From the NCBI GenBank assembly GCA_022925895.1, contig JAKSYS010000790.1, positions 1-25,317 on the forward strand: a DNA stretch of 25,317 nucleotides, given 5' to 3'. Position 1 is the stretch's first letter; each line of letters starts with the position of its first letter. This document shows, in pieces, positions 10,206 to 20,055 of this stretch. The notes beneath the pieces are model-generated. The model saw nothing but the letters and a program-made list of their open reading frames with translations. It ran no database searches and was not told where the DNA came from. The position numbers and the translations under genes were made by a program. Source of the stretch: Fragilaria crotonensis (taxonomy: Eukaryota > Bacillariophyta > Fragilariophyceae > Fragilariales > Fragilariaceae).

Positions 10206-10924
10206 GATCACCGCTTGAGACAAGGCGTATTCCGTGTTTTGGATTTATCCATGCATTTGAACGGGTCGATTATGACTTATATACTCAGTACTGGTACTCT
10301 AGGAGATCTTTATAGAACTGGTGGAATACATCAAACATGGTGGTGTCGTCCAGAGAACGAGTAAATCTGTGCAAATCTGACCCACATCGAGTGCATGTTT
10401 CGTGTTGCGTCACGTGGGAATTTGACATCGTTACTGTACCAGCACTCTCTAGTAGAGAGTATCATACTGGAGTAGAGAGTAGAGTTCAGGTTTTTCTTGA
10501 TGAAATCCGAATCCTCCCACTTTTGTCATGGGCGTACAGGCCGTAGAGCGTAGAGTCAAGAGTCGACAATCAATACACACTACACTACTAACGGTAGACA
10601 CTACGGTACGGCTAGTAGGCAACTCCAACAATATGACGTGTAGAAGTACTGTAATATTACGGTGCTTTACTCGACTCCTTTAGCTTGTTACTGCTTGTGG
10701 TGTATTGTCGCATTGAGCCCAGGTTAGATTGAAGCATTGCAGTTAGGAGACCACCGGGAACAATCGGCCAAAAAACATCTAAATCCAGGTTGGAGATAGC
10801 AGGGTGTATAATGAATGATGCCAAATCCTTGCAAATAACGTGACCTGTCGTACTTGGTCACCCGCATTGCGTGTGTTCCAGAGGTCGTGTTATAGTTTAA
10901 TTTAGGGCAAAAATCTGAATTCAT
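10206..10924. other. Intergenic region upstream of the zinc finger/LRR gene
   Basis: It separates two genes on the minus strand, so it holds the promoter of the zinc finger/LRR gene and the 3' flank of the methyltransferase gene. It is rich in short AGAGTA / TACTC words, including a small palindrome CTCTCTAGTAGAGAG near 10444. No gene is visible. Confidence 0.55.
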
Positions 10925-12090
10925 TCACCCATCATCCGGACCTTTCGGCTTCACTTTTGGTTTGATGTGCATCACCCACGCCTCGTCCTGTGCTTGCGTC
11001 AGTTTCAAGGCATGAAAGCTAGTTGGCAGAACGGACTCGGAAGTCACCTCACCATTGTAGGATCCACACTCCCGATGAATAGTTCCATTCTCATTTTGAT
11101 CGTAGCAGCCAGGCTCAGCCAAGAGGTGAGCGTGCTGTGGTAAAGCCGCAACTGCTGGATTGATAAAAACTTGAGCTCTCAGCCAAACATGTTGTGCATT
11201 GAGTTTGACCCCGTTCGGAGCAAAACCTGTGTTGATCTCGTTGATCGCTGTCTGGCGAACCTGTTCGGTCAACTTTGGTGAATAGATCAAACCAAACATT
11301 GTGAACTTCTCAATCCAATACTCATCACCGTGAACTTCAACATGATGATGTCCTCCCCATTCGGAATGCGTTGCGATAATGAGGGCTGCTTTTCGAAAAG
11401 CTGGCAAATAATTTTTCTGAAAATTGCGTCCAACCTTCAATTACAATTCCACAGGGTTGTGAGGAACAAGGTAAAGCATTCATAGACAATTGCATGTTCA
11501 AGTTCTGGGGTACTCACATGCTCCAGAAATTCGACGCACCAGATAGCGTCGTAAGTCTTATCGGGCCACCAAGGTCCTCTAGAGAAATCATGCTCCACAA
11601 TGAGCCCAGGATCAGGCATGACTGTGCTTTCAACTGCGTGGTGTGAACCCTCGACGCAAAGCACGTCCACACCATGAAAGTAGAACCAACTCGTGCTAAT
11701 GCCTCGGCCACATCCCACGTCAAGTACGGAGTGCACTCCCAAATACGTCACCATCCACTTCCAAACTGCGGGACTGACCCCATGGTGGTCAAGGTCAGTG
11801 AATCCGCCCAAATGTGGCTTGTCGCCAATTCCACCATAAATGGAATCACTGGCAACCGTGGTCTCTTCTACTCTCACAGATGGGAGCGCAACAGCTTTTC
11901 CCATCGGAGGAACCAGAATAAAACCATTCAGCGCAGTCGATGTAACGAGATCATCATTGAAACCTGTACTTGTATACAGTGCATTCCACGTGAGATGGAG
12001 CGCTAACGCGCTGATCAGAAGAATAGCATATGTCAAACTTTTGATCTTTGATCTGAATCTCGGGCTTGTAGCCAAGTCCTTGTTCCCCAT
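10925..12090 (-). CDS. Type II membrane-anchored SAM-dependent methyltransferase
   Basis: Exons 12090-11518 and 11434-10925 join in phase 0 and give 360 residues. I chose the ATG at 12090 (ACAATGGGG, good context) because it puts a short basic tail before one hydrophobic segment at about 16-35 (YAILLISALALHL). The frame stays open upstream to 12279, but that part does not look like a leader. Class I methyltransferase motif I is VLDVGCGRG at 122-130, followed by VLCVEGSH at about 143-150 for the ribose-binding acidic residue, and WCVEFLEHV spanning the exon junction. A His-rich patch (EWGGHHHVEVHGDEYW) follows. The layout suggests a Golgi or endomembrane enzyme with a lumenal catalytic domain, as seen for uncharacterised methyltransferases in stramenopiles. 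The substrate is unknown; a sugar or small molecule is possible. Confidence 0.88.
11435..11517 (-). other. Intron of the methyltransferase gene (83 nt)
   Basis: The donor is GAGCAT|GTGAGT at 11517 and the acceptor AATTGAAG|GTTGG at 11435. Splicing turns EFLEH + VGRNF into a continuous methyltransferase motif; reading through the intron ends at a stop within about 25 codons. Confidence 0.93.
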
Positions 12091-12503
12091 TGTCGGCGGC
12101 TGGGGAAGGGTGTTGAAGATTCTCAAGAATGCGATTGGTGCACTGCAAGGTCCCGGAACGAATATCTGTCCATAATGCGCTGTTACATCCGTCGACACGA
12201 CGTAACAATCTGGAATACTGAAGATTAGGTCGATCCGAAAAGAGTCGTGTTGCAACCACGTTTCGCGTTTATACTTCATAATATTTGTGTAGCAGGTAAG
12301 TCATATATTTATATAACTATCATATATATGACATGACTTAACACATAACGGAAATATTCCAGTGGAAGTGAGACTTCAATATGTCATAAAGATCGGAAAT
12401 TAGAGAAATGGGCGGTTGACTTGCAAGCAAGTAAAATTACCACTAATTCCAGGGGAAGGATTCCTATTTCCTATGTACTGAAAATCAAGTAAGATTACGA
12501 ACT

Positions 12504-12522
12504 ACGTATGGCTGGTTTCACC
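12504..12522 (+). repeat. Inverted repeat arm (partner 14370-14388)
   Basis: Contains GTATGGCTGGTTTCACC, 17 bases whose exact reverse complement is at 14370-14386; two more outer positions match with one mismatch. No target-site duplication was found outside the arms, so the reading as transposon termini is weak. Confidence 0.5.
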
Positions 12523-14101
12523 CTCAACCCTCGCGAGGTAGATCTTGGTACCTTTTGTACAGACGTTCATTAAATTCTATAGTAGATATTTTTGGTGAAC
12601 ATTCTCTTTTTTGAGTCCACTCTCGTATCTGCACGCGATGGCACCACCTCCTCTCTCTTTATTCAGCCTTCCTTCCTTGCGTTGGCCAAAGTCAATGCAC
12701 ATCCATGCGAATTGACCTTTTCATGAGCTGCTCGATGTCAAGTAACATAAGTTGCTGTTCTTGCTGGGATGAGTGAACTAATGCAGCAGTAGCAAGGCTT
12801 CCACCATCAGTCGTGCAATGTGTTGGTGGATGGTGGTGTGTCGTAATTCACCGTGTAGCATCTTGTGCTTGAAAACCTGTTATGGCATGAGGTTTTCAGA
12901 AGAATACACAGCGTTGTTATAAGGAGGGGTCCCAAACCATGTTGCTGTCATTGGCATTCGCAGTCCAACTGATTAACAAGCCCACCGCCGGTAGCGTCGT
13001 ATGTCTCTTCGAAAACTTGAGCGATTGAAACTCACAGATACGCCTTGCTGCGGCGCAAGTCGGTCGGCACGAATTAAAACAAGAGTCCTATGATTATCAT
13101 GCTGCTGAGGCAATTTATCTCCAGTGAGGGCGGTGTGATCCTGGCATACTCTATGGATGCGATATTGTCTATGATGACAAATCCTATCATTGTATGCGAC
13201 ATTGATTTGGAGTTCCTGGTGGTCGATGTACAAGTGTGCATGCCGCCCTATGGTCATCGTCACACTTGCAGTTAGGAAGGAGGTGTAGTGAAAAAATGGT
13301 CACAGTGTAGTGGTAATGTTTAACTTCTCGAGTCACAAATTGTGCTGAGTTCTTATCAACAGCTTCCGACCAATCCAACCTATTTTGAAGGATATTGTAC
13401 TTGTTTATGAAGGACTTGAAATCAGAGTACTTCTGTTATATCATGGCCAACTATGCTTGCTTGCAAGGAAACCCGTTGAGGAATCGCTATTTTGCGATGT
13501 ACAGTTGCATCCCGCAATCCGCAGGGTTTGTGATGCGGTCTCAATTCAGCAAAATGTGAACACCACGTGAACACATTAACTTACAACTGTTTCCTGTTTC
13601 TAATCTGCATCGTACAATGCACAATTTGAGCAAAGAGCGATTGTCCAGAGGAGTCTGAATCAAATCAAGTACAATTGCTGACAAGACGAGCGGCCAACGA
13701 CGACTGGTAGCCAAATCTGAGCTAACGACATGATGCCAAACAATCTGCGAAGGACACGAGCGTCTTGCTGACGATCGTGATCATCCCCTCTCCATCCTCT
13801 GCTCCATCTTGGCCTCCCCGTTATCATTTTAGATGATGCAGCTCTTATTTTCCTGTCGGAGATACAGTCGTCATCGAACAAATACCATTCTGGTTGTAAG
13901 GCGTCAAAATCTTTCAACACATGATTGGCATGTGTTGAACGCTGGTCATTGAATGCTGACTTCTTGAACAACAGCGTCCGTGGATCTCACATCCTTGCGA
14001 AGAATGTTAGGTGCTGGACTCACTGTTAATGAAGCACTTGACATCTGTGGAGTACATGCAACTGAAAACGGTTGCAGAAAATGTTCGCAAAGGTGCTCCT
14101 T

Positions 14102-14210
14102 ACACTTGCCAAAATATTTGCAAGTGTGCGAGGACTATCGTCCTCACTCATATTATTCGATCCCTCGGGCAATGAAGAAGTCTATTTTCCTTGTGAGGAC
14201 GATAGTCTTC
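14102..14210. repeat. Cluster of hairpin-forming inverted repeats
   Basis: An 8-bp stem ACACTTGC / GCAAGTGT sits at 14102-14109 and 14120-14127. Next to it, GAGGACTATCGTCCTCAC (14130-14147) is itself a hairpin (GAGGAC/GTCCTC) and recurs inverted at 14193-14210 with one mismatch. Function unknown. Confidence 0.55.
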
Positions 14211-14369
14211 ATGTTCGTGATTGCTTCGCAGCCGTGTAATCCCATGGTCAATGCCCTTGGTTGCAACGTGATAAAAATTCATTCTGGTGACGTCATGCCA
14301 AAGAAAACACTTAAGGGGTTTCACTTTCGACGTTGAAAACATACTATAGGCTACCTGCCGATTCTTTAT

Positions 14370-14388
14370 GGTGAAACCAGCCATACAT
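14370..14388 (-). repeat. Inverted repeat arm (partner 12504-12522)
   Basis: It contains GGTGAAACCAGCCATAC, the exact reverse complement of 12506-12522. Similarity does not continue on the inner side. Confidence 0.5.
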
Positions 14389-15172
14389 GTTCACCTATGT
14401 CGATATGCGATATGCATATGTCATAGGTCCCAAGTCCCAAGGTGTGTGACATACATACTATGCATATGATCCTAATGCCTGCACACATGCTACAAGTATG
14501 ATACTTGTATGAATACCTATAAGCGAGGGAGGAAATCATATACCTAAGATATGACTGTAGACAGGAAGTTATATCCTATCGGGAAATGTAGGAATGGTAT
14601 GTTTAAAACAATAAATCATACAAACATGAATGGCATTATCCCAAGATACTTAGACGCAAAATAAGCGCATCATGTTGGTTAGCATGTCAGGTGTCAAATT
14701 ACAACTTCTGAACTGCCGTAGAACTAATACCAGGAAATCTAAGTGCTCTGTGTACTCGGACTACGTGGAGTGTGGAGTACTCGTACCAGGGTACCAAACT
14801 CTCGAAACATGAACACATTCTTTACATCCTTCTCAAACGACCCTACCTGTCGATGCCATCGACTGCAACGAACGACGACGTCGTTCGGAGTGGTTGGCGC
14901 CATTACCCTTTGCACGACGATTCCCAAGAGACCAGGCACTGTACATTGATGAAAGTAGTGGCATTACTACTACCTCTATACATACTTTAATAAGGTAAGT
15001 GATTTGTGTTTTTTTTTATACTCGGAGTGCGAGTACGATAACACAGCAACACTCGGACTTCTCACGATGTTAACGTTCACAGGAAATTACGTCTACTACG
15101 TGGATGATCGCACTACTAATTACAAGATAGCAACCTTGCCGGCGCTTCTTGCTCGCCCATTCTTGGTTGTTG

Positions 15173-17596
15173 TTATCCTTCGCTGCTATCGTTGTCGCTC
15201 ATTACGTTGATTGTATCATGGGGACCACGACGACGACGCTGTTGCTGGTCGCCTGCAACATCAATCTGTTCTGCCATGGCTGCACCGTTGCGACGCTTTA
15301 AGCCAGCAGGGCGCGGTCTATTAGAAAGTTTCATAGCTGGTAAGTTGCTCCTGTCGGCATCACTGCCTTTTTGAAGGATGACACTCCTGCTCAAGTATTT
15401 GGCCCATGTCGCAACAACCCAGTCGTTGTGATGCAGTCTGTTGTTCACAAAGATGTAACTTACCCTTGTTTGCAGGTATTCTGTCCCTCTTTCATACAAA
15501 TTATCAACAATTTCTGGTGTCAGATTCTCAGGAATCTGACCGACACCCTCCTCCATCATTGCAAACACTGGTCTCCAGTGTAGTTTATACACATTGCTGA
15601 TCCTTTTGGGTAAGCGAGCAGGTATGAACTTTCGAAATGCCTTGATGCTATGTTGCTCTATAACACCATTCTCACCCTCTGCTGCAAAGCTTGGCATGCC
15701 TTGCAGCCAAAGCTTCCATCCGACATCTCTCTTGACACCGACAGGGAAGGCAAATGTGGCAGGTACATCCCAGAACCTGCCACGGTAGCTGAACAGCGTA
15801 CCTCGGTTTCCTCGAACAATAACATCACGGCCATCGGCAGCAGTACGATCATGCAGTGCAGGCTCCTGTAGACGAGCTTGACCTTGTTGAATAGCATTGA
15901 TCTGTTCGCAAACATCGTCGCGAATCCCATTGCGAAAGTCATCTAGAATAGTGATAATCTGGTGTCGACTAATTTGTCCATTTTCAATCGCCCTCTCTTC
16001 CATTGCATCAAATATGGTTTGTCTTACCAACGTAGATTGTTCGTTCACTCGTAGTAATGTTGATTGACAAAGTTCAAGTAGTGAAGTCATCAGGTTAAGT
16101 TGCATCACGTGAGGGGGTACGCCAGTTGATTTAGACATGGTCTCCGTTGGCTCAGTAGTTACTTTTGCCTTCAAACGCAGTAGGAGCTCAGGATTTTGAA
16201 GCAGAGGTACTGCAGAGAAAGGGTGTCCTCCGTGTCTTCCAGATGTAGCAAGTAACCAATCAGACGCAAATACAACGGATGCCAATACTCGAACCAGAAC
16301 TCCAATACTGGTTGGGTGTCGTGCAACAATGACACCGTACATAAGCTGCAAGGCATCATGGATGTCAGCATCTTCAACTGGATTGTCAACCATCCAATGA
16401 GGAGGAAGTACAGAAAAAGAACTGTGGTTCGGGTCCAGTCCACATAAGCAGCGACCTAGGTAGGCATCGCCTACTTCTGCAAACTGCCAATAGACATCGA
16501 GAACTTTTCCGAGGGACCAATCGCCCCGATTTGCAATGGAGGCAATTGTGGGACTGTTGTTGCACATGACACATGTGTGGCACTGCCTTTCCTTAAGCCA
16601 TGGGCAGACATTGTTCTGATGTACGTCTGCACAATATCCCAGGACGCTTTCATTATGACTTGAAGCTGCTCACAGTAGCGATGAGCAGCGCTGCCGACAC
16701 GAGTACCGTGACGAATGAAAACACGTTCAGAGTTATCTCGGAAGGTGTTCTGGTTCAACGATAACCAGACACCCAAACTGACGCCGGGACATAGAACCGG
16801 GTCCAAAGGGTTACAATAGACAGCTTTGCTGTGTGTCCTCTCACCTTCTTTGTCTGACTTCGTTGAATCATGACGAATCACAAAATGGTCTTGAAATCCC
16901 GATGTTATGCAATGCCAGTGGGTCAATTGATATGGACCGGGCCATAAGGTTCCACTGTAGAATTGTCCAAACCCAAACAAATATGTTGCCTCTCTCAATT
17001 GCCCATGTAAGTATCATGCGAAAGAGCGAAAAGCTGATTGGATCGGCACTCTTCTCATCCATATTGCCATTACTGCGAGCGTCTGCAGTTTCTTTCCTGA
17101 ATGACTGGAGAAAACTGTGCATCTCAGAATAGTATGATGATGACAGTACCTGTTTAACTGTTCTTGCACCGAACAGAATAGCATCATGTATCTTACGCAT
17201 GTGTTCATGCGAGTATATTTTTGCAGCTTCACCTTCCTTTGGAACCTTTGATTTTGTCGCTGCCATGTATGCTATGACCATGTCCACACGTAGTCCCTCA
17301 TACACAATGTCACGGTCACATGTGTGGTAGAACTTCATTGGGTCAGCCTTCTCTTCTGCAGACAAAACACGAGTACCCACTTCAAAGTAGTCTGGATACT
17401 CAACCATCCACCACACTATCAATTTTTTCATACAAAGACGATGCCCGCGTCGCGTCTCAGCAGAACTTTCTTTGTTCTTCGTCACATTCACAGCAGATAC
17501 ATGCTCAGCTCGAACCTCTACCTCTGCACCAATTGTAACAGCTGAGTCATCGGTGACACGGATTCTTCCTCCTCCTCTGTTGTTGGACCGTGGCAT
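15173..17596 (-). pseudogene. Crypton-like tyrosine recombinase (transposase), two compensating frameshifts
   Basis: The frame opens at ATG 17596 (an in-frame ATG at 17659 is also possible) and runs to 15173, about 800 residues, apart from two 1-nt shifts. One is an extra base in the GGG at 16898-16900 (minus strand); the other a missing base in the CCC at 16550-16552; together they restore the frame. Catalytic signs of a tyrosine recombinase are the first Arg in WNLMARSI, the HxxR box HGLRKG at 16602-16585, then GDWSLGKVLDVY with the nucleophilic Tyr at 16492-16490. The HGLRKG...GDW..GK..D.Y arrangement is the one I associate with Crypton elements of stramenopiles, which move by single-strand Tyr chemistry and lack terminal inverted repeats. 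A roughly 400-residue C-terminal extension is mostly helical and ends in basic and acidic tracts. No flanking integrase, capsid or reverse transcriptase is present. Confidence 0.82.
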
Positions 17597-17884
17597 GATG
17601 ATAATGGTTGGGAAAATGTCATGACGTGCCAACAAATTAAGTTGGTACCAGGTACGCATCCAAGCAGCACGCCCACCAGATTTTGATATTTGACAAAACG
17701 ATCTGCATGTACTAATGGAGCAACCTTAAGCGGAAATTCAAAAGTCTATATAAATCAAACAAATTAACGATTTTTAACCGCTAACACTTTGAAGCACGGA
17801 CCTTTTGACTAGGTCCAGTTCAAAAGTCATACATTAAAGCATATGATTTTTGGCATGTACCAATGCTCTACACGTCGTATACTA

Positions 17885-17908
17885 CATCTAAGGGTGCCAA
17901 AACTAAGT
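17885..17908 (+). repeat. Left terminal inverted repeat
   Basis: It starts CATCTAAGGGTGCCAAAACT and is the partner of 25294-25317, with one mismatch in 24. The next 40 bases of the two ends share only patchy AT-rich similarity. Confidence 0.85.
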
Positions 17909-17951
17909 ACCATAGTTGATACAAGAATTTTTATCATATTTATTGGAAAAT

Positions 17952-18022
17952 TTCAGGATTCCCATATTTAGTTCAGGATTCCTGAAGTTTTTTTCTGGTT
18001 TATTTATTTAGTTCAGGATTCC
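17952..18022 (+). repeat. Left subterminal repeats, TTCAGGATTCC
   Basis: Three copies of TTCAGGATTCC at 17952, 17972 and 18012; the second continues into TGAA and so forms a palindrome. The right end has TTCAGGAAT/TTCAGGAAA copies, so these are candidate transposase-binding sites. Confidence 0.7.
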
Positions 18023-18119
18023 GACATTTGCTGTTTCCTCATTTTTATGAAGAATTTTTTTGTCCTGAACTACTGCAGTATTATTCCTGAGCTTTTTCTT
18101 CATTATTTCGATGCACATA

Positions 18120-18520
18120 AAACACCGAGTACTGTACGTGTTTTGTACGAAATACTGGAGTAGCATGGTGTATCGTGGGTGGACTATTGGTTGTGCCGTA
18201 CAGTGTACAGTATACAGCGGTTTTACAGTGCTGTCAGCTGGGATACTACCGTCGTACTAGCGCAATGGTTCGTTGTTGGTTATACGCTGTACATTGTACG
18301 TTGTACAAGTAGCTATGGGCGTGTCTGGTGCATGGTGCATGGTGTTCGGTGCCTGCTACAGTACGTTTAGTATGGTGCGGTGGTGTACAGTATGGTAGCT
18401 ACGGCGTGGTCTGTGTGTATGGTAGTGTGGTACTGTGTACGGTACTTTCATTACTATAGCGCTGTGTTTTGTGTACTACGGTATGGTGGTAGCGTATAAT
18501 TTTTAGTACAGTATTGTATC
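18120..18520. repeat. GTAC / TGTAC-rich low-complexity tract
   Basis: The tract is made of GTACTGT, TACAGT, GGTGTA and TGGTGCA words and is T/G-rich on the plus strand, with no stable period. No coding potential is seen, although one chance frame of about 60 codons exists. Confidence 0.6.
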
Positions 18521-18761
18521 ATGCGAGTACTCCTATGACACTATGCTACGTACTACGTGATCTTGTGTTTTCAACAACAAACCGTAGAATTGTAGGCGAT
18601 AGTATGTACTGATTAATTCTTTGGCACCAATACCAGTGCATGCTGTATATTTCTACAAGGAATTAATTCTTTTTCAGCCACAGTATTGTCTTTAGTAGAA
18701 TCGTACGTGATTTTTTTGCGGAAGTGTCACATCTCACACTTCGTTCGTTGAGCACTCCACC

Positions 18762-19690
18762 ACTTGGTGTCATGCCCGACACCACATTGATGCTCCATTA
18801 TTTGGCATCTTCGCTCCTTCTTCGTCCTTTCCCACCACAAGACATTGCAGTCTTAAGTGGTAAGACTGCAAATGTGCTTTTTTCGTGTTGATTGTTGTGT
18901 TGATTGAATGTTTCCATCATGGTGATGGTCGAATGAGTTTTGAGGTACTCCCGTTGTGCCAGTACCGTTGTCTACGTACGGTGCTCAGGGTGCAGTCAAG
19001 TACTGGGACGAGTTCGCACGACAGTACCTTGAGGTTACGGTGATACACTACGTCGCGCCTGTACAGTCGTCTACCTACCGTACTTAGGGTGCTGCCAAGT
19101 ACTGGGAGTACGACAGTACCTTGAGGCTACGGTAATACACTACGTCGCGCCTGTACCGTGGTCTACGTACGTACTTATGGTACTGCCAAGTACTGGGAAT
19201 ACGACAGTACCTTGAGGCTACGGTACAACACTACCTTGTGCATGTACTGTTGTCACGTACTGTACTCATGTTGCTATCAAGTACTGGGAGTATGACAGTA
19301 CCTTGGTGGACGCTACGGTTTATTACAATACTACCTTGTGCCTGCTGTACGGTTGTCGATGTCACAACTTGGTGTCATGCCCAACACCGCATTGAATGTT
19401 TCATTCTGTGCTTGTCCCTTTGCCCTTTGCTTCTTCTTCCTTTCCACTAACAAGGGCACTTAACTGTCGTTCTTGTTCGTGAGTTTTTGATTGTTTTGTC
19501 CTATCAACACAAGAATGTTGTGTTGAATCGTCGTTCCATCATTGTGAGCAACTGATTGATTTGTTGAGGTACTCCTGTTGTGCCTGTACCATTGTCTACG
19601 TACTGTACTCATGGTACTGTCAAGTACTGGGACGAGTTCGCACCACGACAGTACCTTGGAGGCTTCCGTACAACATTGTGCTGGTACTGT
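18762..19690 (+). repeat. Two large direct-repeat units, about 605 bp apart
   Basis: ACTTGGTGTCATGCCC at 18762 recurs at 19367, and the following order is kept in both: CACCNCATTGA, a T-rich Cys/Phe-codon-like stretch, GTTGTGTTGA, then GAGGTACTCC and the 91-bp unit. The first unit holds four 91-bp copies, the second only one. Confidence 0.7.
18962..19354 (+). repeat. Tandem array of about 91-99 bp units, 4 copies
   Basis: Each unit contains CAAGTACTGGGA (starting at 18997, 19096, 19187 and 19278), then ACGACAGTACCTTG and a TACGGT...ACACTAC stretch. A fifth, isolated copy begins near 19587, with CAAGTACTGGGA at 19621. The array is rich in GTAC palindromes and lies in the left arm of the element, upstream of its first gene. 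Confidence 0.8.
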
Positions 19691-20055
19691 ACTCCAGTCT
19701 TTCTTGTTGACGTTGTGTCATTGCACATGATTGTATTTTCCAGCTTTCAATCTCACATCCTCCTCTTCTTCTCCTTTCATAATTAGGATCCTTGTCGACA
19801 AGTGTTGTGCTTCTCATTTTGTTGTTAATTGAGGGAATAAGTACTTCGTCTTGTGTGCGTGCGATTGAGTTTGTAAGGCAATCTGTCATCTAGAATCCAA
19901 TATTCGGTCATCTGCGAGAGATTCTCATTGATTTGAGTGAATCAAACCAGATTGATCTACCGGTATTGGTTCTTTTTGTCAGTTGTCTGTTCGCATGCTC
20001 AAGAGTTGTATACACGCACACCAGTTGGAGGATTATTCATATTTCAACCAACAAA

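Larger units (their letters stand above)
12091..15172. other. Gene-poor region with inverted-repeat structures
   Basis: No gene can be supported in these 3 kb. Frames are short, many lack ATG, and none has a domain. The left end holds the 5' flank of the methyltransferase gene and an AT-rich imperfect hairpin around 12298-12340. A 19-bp inverted repeat pair sits at 12504-12522 and 14370-14388, and several hairpins lie at 14102-14210. The 14390-14520 stretch is rich in ATATGCATATG and CAAGTATGATACTTG palindromes. Confidence 0.5.

Noticed and set aside
10206-10223. Six-codon extension of the zinc finger/LRR protein
   Set aside because: It needs a TTG start; the ATG at 10205 is the first in frame after an upstream stop.
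12091-12279. 63-codon N-terminal extension of the methyltransferase from an upstream ATG
   Set aside because: The extension is open but would bury the membrane anchor in the middle of the protein; the ATG at 12090 has better context and gives a typical type II anchor.
13980-14336. 118-codon plus-strand frame in the gene-poor region
   Set aside because: It starts with GTG and a large part of it encodes the hairpin cluster at 14102-14210; composition does not look like protein.
15173-17659. DIRS retrotransposon as the source of the tyrosine recombinase
   Set aside because: No reverse transcriptase, RNase H or gag-like sequence was seen on either side; a Crypton is simpler.
18962-19354. Tandem array considered as a CRISPR array
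   Set aside because: Units are 91-99 bp, diverged and without a short-repeat/unique-spacer pattern, in a eukaryotic genome.
19933-20055. N-terminal extension of the protease gene from an upstream ATG
   Set aside because: The extension is hydrophobic and irregular; the AAAATGGC at 20056 is a better start just before the protein-like sequence.
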